Positions 13,307-15,952 of a stretch of DNA of 15,952 nucleotides are shown here, in pieces. The number at the start of each line of letters is the position of its first letter. Positions within the stretch are counted from its first letter, which is position 1. Origin of the DNA: Thermodesulfobacteriota bacterium (GTDB lineage Bacteria > Desulfobacterota_D > UBA1144 > Nemesobacterales > UBA2774); contig JBCCIH010000024.1 of assembly GCA_039028315.1 (NCBI GenBank), positions 1-15,952 of the forward strand. The letters run 5' to 3'. Below the pieces are notes generated by a model. It was not told the DNA's origin. It worked only from the letters and a program-made list of their open reading frames with translations, and did no database searches. The position numbers and the translations under genes were made by a program.

Positions 13307-15952
13307 ATGTCCGAAGATAAAAAAGGTGGTATAAAAAGAAGGGATTTTTTAAAGATAATCGGTGTTGCCGGCACAACAGCAGCTGTAGCTTCATCATGCT
13401 CAGAGCCTGTTGAGCAGATTATCCCTTATGTAATTCCACCTGAAGGAATTATCCCAGGGGTCCCTAATTATTATTCTAGTACGTGCAGGGAATGCTCAGC
13501 TGGATGCGGAATACAAATTAAAAATCGTGAAGGCAGGGCTATATTTATTGAGGGTAATCTTGAAAACCCAATAAACAAAGGCTCAGTTTGTTCAATGGGC
13601 CAAGCTTCACTCCAAGGTCTATATAACCCTGACCGTATTAGATCACCACTTACTAACATTAATAAAGATAGGCTCACACCACTAGGATGGGAAGCTGCGG
13701 AAAAGGCTCTTACAGAAAAAATTGAAGAAGCCAGAAGTAATGGTAAGACAGGAAATATAGTATTTCTATCCAATAATATTAACGGTGCATTAGGCGATTT
13801 AGTTGACGACTGGATGCAGGCCTTAGGAGGCAAGCACATTCAGTATGAGACATTTGCGCACGAGCCTTTAAAAGAAGCAAACAAAATATGCTTTGGAATA
13901 GATGCAATTCCATCATATCAGATACAAAACAGTAAATACTTACTTTCATTTGGAGCTGACTTTGTTGAAACATGGCTATCGCCGTCTGAATTCACAAGAC
14001 AGTTCACCGATATGCACAGCCTAGAAGATAAGAGCATAGGACGCTTCGTTCATATTGAACCAAGGGCTTCTATGACTGCTACAAATGCTGATGATTGGAT
14101 TTCTATAAAACCAGGAACCGACGCTGTGCTTGCTCTAGGAATTGCTAATCAGATTGTTTCGAGCGGTAATTCTCCAAATGGCGGCGGCGGACTAAGCGGA
14201 CTTCTTTCACAATATACACTTGATAAAGTTTCAGAAATAACCGATGTTCCCCAAAATGTAATTACTCAGCTAGCAGATGAATTTGGCACAAAAGGGCCAA
14301 GTCTAGCAATTGGCGGCGGAGCAGCCGTTACCGGCACAAATGCGACTCAAACATTGGTTGCAATTAATATTCTTAACTATGTGGCTGGAAGCATTGGAGA
14401 TACTATTGATTTTGGCGACACGCTTTCAATATCAACGGCAAGTTCGTTTGAAGATATATCATCACTTGCAAAATCAATGGAGAACGCAGAGGTCGATATA
14501 CTTTTTATATACGACGTAAACCCGGTATTCACTCTTCCAACCCAGCTCAATTTTGGCGATGCTCTTACTAAAGTTCCTTTTGTCGTAAGTTTCTCAAGTT
14601 TCATGGATGAAACGACAGAGCATGCCAATCTTATAATGCCAAACAATACTCCTATAGAAAGTTGGGGCGACTACCAGCCTAGAGAGAGTGTGCACGGTCT
14701 AATTCAGCCAGCTATGAGCCCAGTATTTAATACAAAAGGCACAGGTGATGTGATTCTTTCTGTAAGCGGGCAGGTTGAAGAACTAAATGGAAGATACGAG
14801 CAAACGACATTCTACGATTATTTAAGAAATGCTTGGATGGAAAAATGGGCTTCAGATTCAGCATCATCAGGAGATTTTGAGGTCTTTTGGAAAGAGGCTC
14901 TTGAAAGAGGGGGAGTATACAAAGACTTGCCGTCAAAACAGGTCTCTTTGTCACCGTCAGTTGCGAACATGCAATTCCCCGAGGCCGAGTTTATCGGCGA
15001 GGGTGAATTTTATTTCATGGCCTACCCATCATACATTTTCTATGATGGAAGAGGAGCTAATAAACCTTGGCTTCAGGAGCTGCCCGAGGCAATAACAACG
15101 GGTGTATGGAGCTCTTGGGTAGAAGTACATCCTGATACGGCCAAGAAACTTGGAGTTGAATTAGGAGATTATCTATCAATTGAATCACCTCAAGGTGTTA
15201 TTGAAACTCAAGTTTACATTTATCAAGGAGCTAGGCCTGACACTCTATCTGTCATGATAGGTCAGGGGCACACTAGTTACGGAAGATACGCTAAAGACAG
15301 GGGAGTTAACCCTATAAATATTCTGCCGCTCGCTACAGATTCACTCTCCGGAGGGTTTGCGTGGCTTTCAACAAAGGTAAACGCGGCAAAAGTAAATAAA
15401 AAAGAACAGTTTGTTCAGTTGCAGTATACAACAGAGCAGCACGACAGAGATATTGCACAATCGGTCAGTCTGGTCGATTTACTAGAAGGGAATCTTCATG
15501 ATGAGCACCACCACCCTGAAGCTGATTTTTATCCGCCTAGGGAATATCACAAATACCGCTGGGCTATGAATGTAGATCTTCAAAAATGCGTTGGCTGCGG
15601 CTCTTGTGTAACAGCTTGTTATGCAGAGAACAATATTGCATTTGTAGGAAAGCAGATGTGTGCTCAAAGACGAGATATGTCTTGGATGCGCATTGAGAGG
15701 TATTTTGAGAAAGCAGACAATAATGCTGGATTTTCCACCAGATATCTTCCTATGATGTGTCAGCAGTGCGGAAACGCTCCATGTGAGCCTGTATGTCCTG
15801 TGTATGCCACTTACCACAACCCAGAAGGGCTAAACGGTATGGTTTATAACAGATGCGTTGGAACCAGGTACTGCTCTAACAACTGCACTTATAAAGTAAG
15901 AAAATTCAACTGGTATACATACAAGTGGCCTGAGCCGCTTAATTGGCAGCTA
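13307..15952 (+). CDS. actB: Alternative Complex III subunit ActB (3' end outside window)
   Basis: The frame is open from 13307 to the window end, 882 codons, and is therefore partial; full proteins are near 1,000 residues. GGAGGAG immediately before the ATG confirms the start. The N-terminus has a twin-arginine motif (KRRDFLK) and a hydrophobic segment ending in ASSC, a possible lipobox. The first part (about 55-700) is homologous to molybdopterin oxidoreductase large subunits, in which ACIII proteins are known to lack the molybdenum cofactor. It keeps C60-x2-C63-x3-C67-x27-C95. The last part begins an Fe-S subunit: CVGCGSCVTAC (761-771), then MCQQCGNAPCEPVCP and RCVGTRYCSNNC, a four-cluster ferredoxin pattern. 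ActB links quinol oxidation in the membrane subunits to ActA hemes. The genes for ActC, D, E and F are expected downstream. Confidence 0.92.
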   Translation, partial: MSEDKKGGIKRRDFLKIIGVAGTTAAVASSCSEPVEQIIPYVIPPEGIIPGVPNYYSSTCRECSAGCGIQIKNREGRAIFIEGNLENPINKGSVCSMGQASLQGLYNPDRIRSPLTNINKDRLTPLGWEAAEKALTEKIEEARSNGKTGNIVFLSNNINGALGDLVDDWMQALGGKHIQYETFAHEPLKEANKICFGIDAIPSYQIQNSKYLLSFGADFVETWLSPSEFTRQFTDMHSLEDKSIGRFVHIEPRASMTATNADDWISIKPGTDAVLALGIANQIVSSGNSPNGGGGLSGLLSQYTLDKVSEITDVPQNVITQLADEFGTKGPSLAIGGGAAVTGTNATQTLVAINILNYVAGSIGDTIDFGDTLSISTASSFEDISSLAKSMENAEVDILFIYDVNPVFTLPTQLNFGDALTKVPFVVSFSSFMDETTEHANLIMPNNTPIESWGDYQPRESVHGLIQPAMSPVFNTKGTGDVILSVSGQVEELNGRYEQTTFYDYLRNAWMEKWASDSASSGDFEVFWKEALERGGVYKDLPSKQVSLSPSVANMQFPEAEFIGEGEFYFMAYPSYIFYDGRGANKPWLQELPEAITTGVWSSWVEVHPDTAKKLGVELGDYLSIESPQGVIETQVYIYQGARPDTLSVMIGQGHTSYGRYAKDRGVNPINILPLATDSLSGGFAWLSTKVNAAKVNKKEQFVQLQYTTEQHDRDIAQSVSLVDLLEGNLHDEHHHPEADFYPPREYHKYRWAMNVDLQKCVGCGSCVTACYAENNIAFVGKQMCAQRRDMSWMRIERYFEKADNNAGFSTRYLPMMCQQCGNAPCEPVCPVYATYHNPEGLNGMVYNRCVGTRYCSNNCTYKVRKFNWYTYKWPEPLNWQL

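Noticed and set aside
13471..13973. Minus-strand open frames opposite actB
   Set aside because: The plus frame is continuous with clear ActB motifs; these are antisense shadows.
1..15952. CRISPR arrays, tRNA or rRNA genes, insertion sequences, prophage or defence islands
   Set aside because: No regularly spaced repeats, cloverleaf-like segments, transposase or integrase motifs were found; gaps are short and the genes are mostly housekeeping or respiratory.

Overview
The window is about 16 kb of chromosomal DNA, AT-leaning by eye, from a Gram-negative (diderm) bacterium. It holds housekeeping genes, a MoxR/VWA chaperone-like pair, a copper efflux pair, thiol peroxidases and the start of an Alternative Complex III (ACIII) operon. 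ACIII, the lipoprotein signal, the Tat signal and MltG fit an aerobic or microaerobic diderm. Uncultured lineages near Desulfobacterota, Dadabacteria or SAR324 are my guess only; nothing here fixes the taxonomy. I see no rRNA, tRNA, CRISPR array, transposase or phage gene.

Layout. 1-1665 (+): the 3' part of proB (glutamate 5-kinase) followed by mltG. 1666-3794 (-): a MoxR-type AAA+ ATPase gene and a VWA-domain gene, abutting mltG tail to tail. 3976-5866 (+): a sodium:alanine-type symporter (AGCS family) and a small lipoprotein. 5867-7091 (-): a 75-residue unknown protein, a GmhB-like HAD phosphatase and a small ribbon-helix-helix-like protein. 7308-9892 (+): a CopA-type copper ATPase overlapping a membrane-anchored cupredoxin-like protein. 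10030-12530 (+): tpx, a SufT/MIP18-type Fe-S factor, a BCP/PrxQ peroxiredoxin and bioD, each with its own upstream gap and most with a recognisable promoter. 12720-15952 (+): actA (pentaheme cytochrome) and actB (Fe-S/molybdopterin-like subunit, cut by the window end).

The most notable signal is at the moxR/VWA junction. The AAA+ frame runs into eleven A residues ending in the heptamer A AAA AAG, the same slippery sequence used by E. coli dnaX. A -1 shift there leads directly into a stop-free acidic stretch that continues into the VWA gene. That stretch has no ATG, GTG or TTG start before an internal ATG at 2643. The predicted products are a roughly 320-residue AAA+ protein and a roughly 709-residue AAA+/acidic linker/VWA fusion, the architecture of magnesium-chelatase D subunits. 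Programmed frameshifting or transcriptional slippage would give two proteins from one locus. A homopolymer error is the main competing explanation.

Smaller points of interest are a near-leaderless bioD with a near-consensus promoter, nested inverted repeats at the ACIII promoter and leader, and a perfect 12-bp terminator hairpin whose T tract lies on the opposite strand from its gene. Two convergent gene pairs have exactly zero bases between their stop codons. No gene-free stretch exceeds 300 bases; the largest gaps are 7092-7307, 12531-12719 and 3795-3975.
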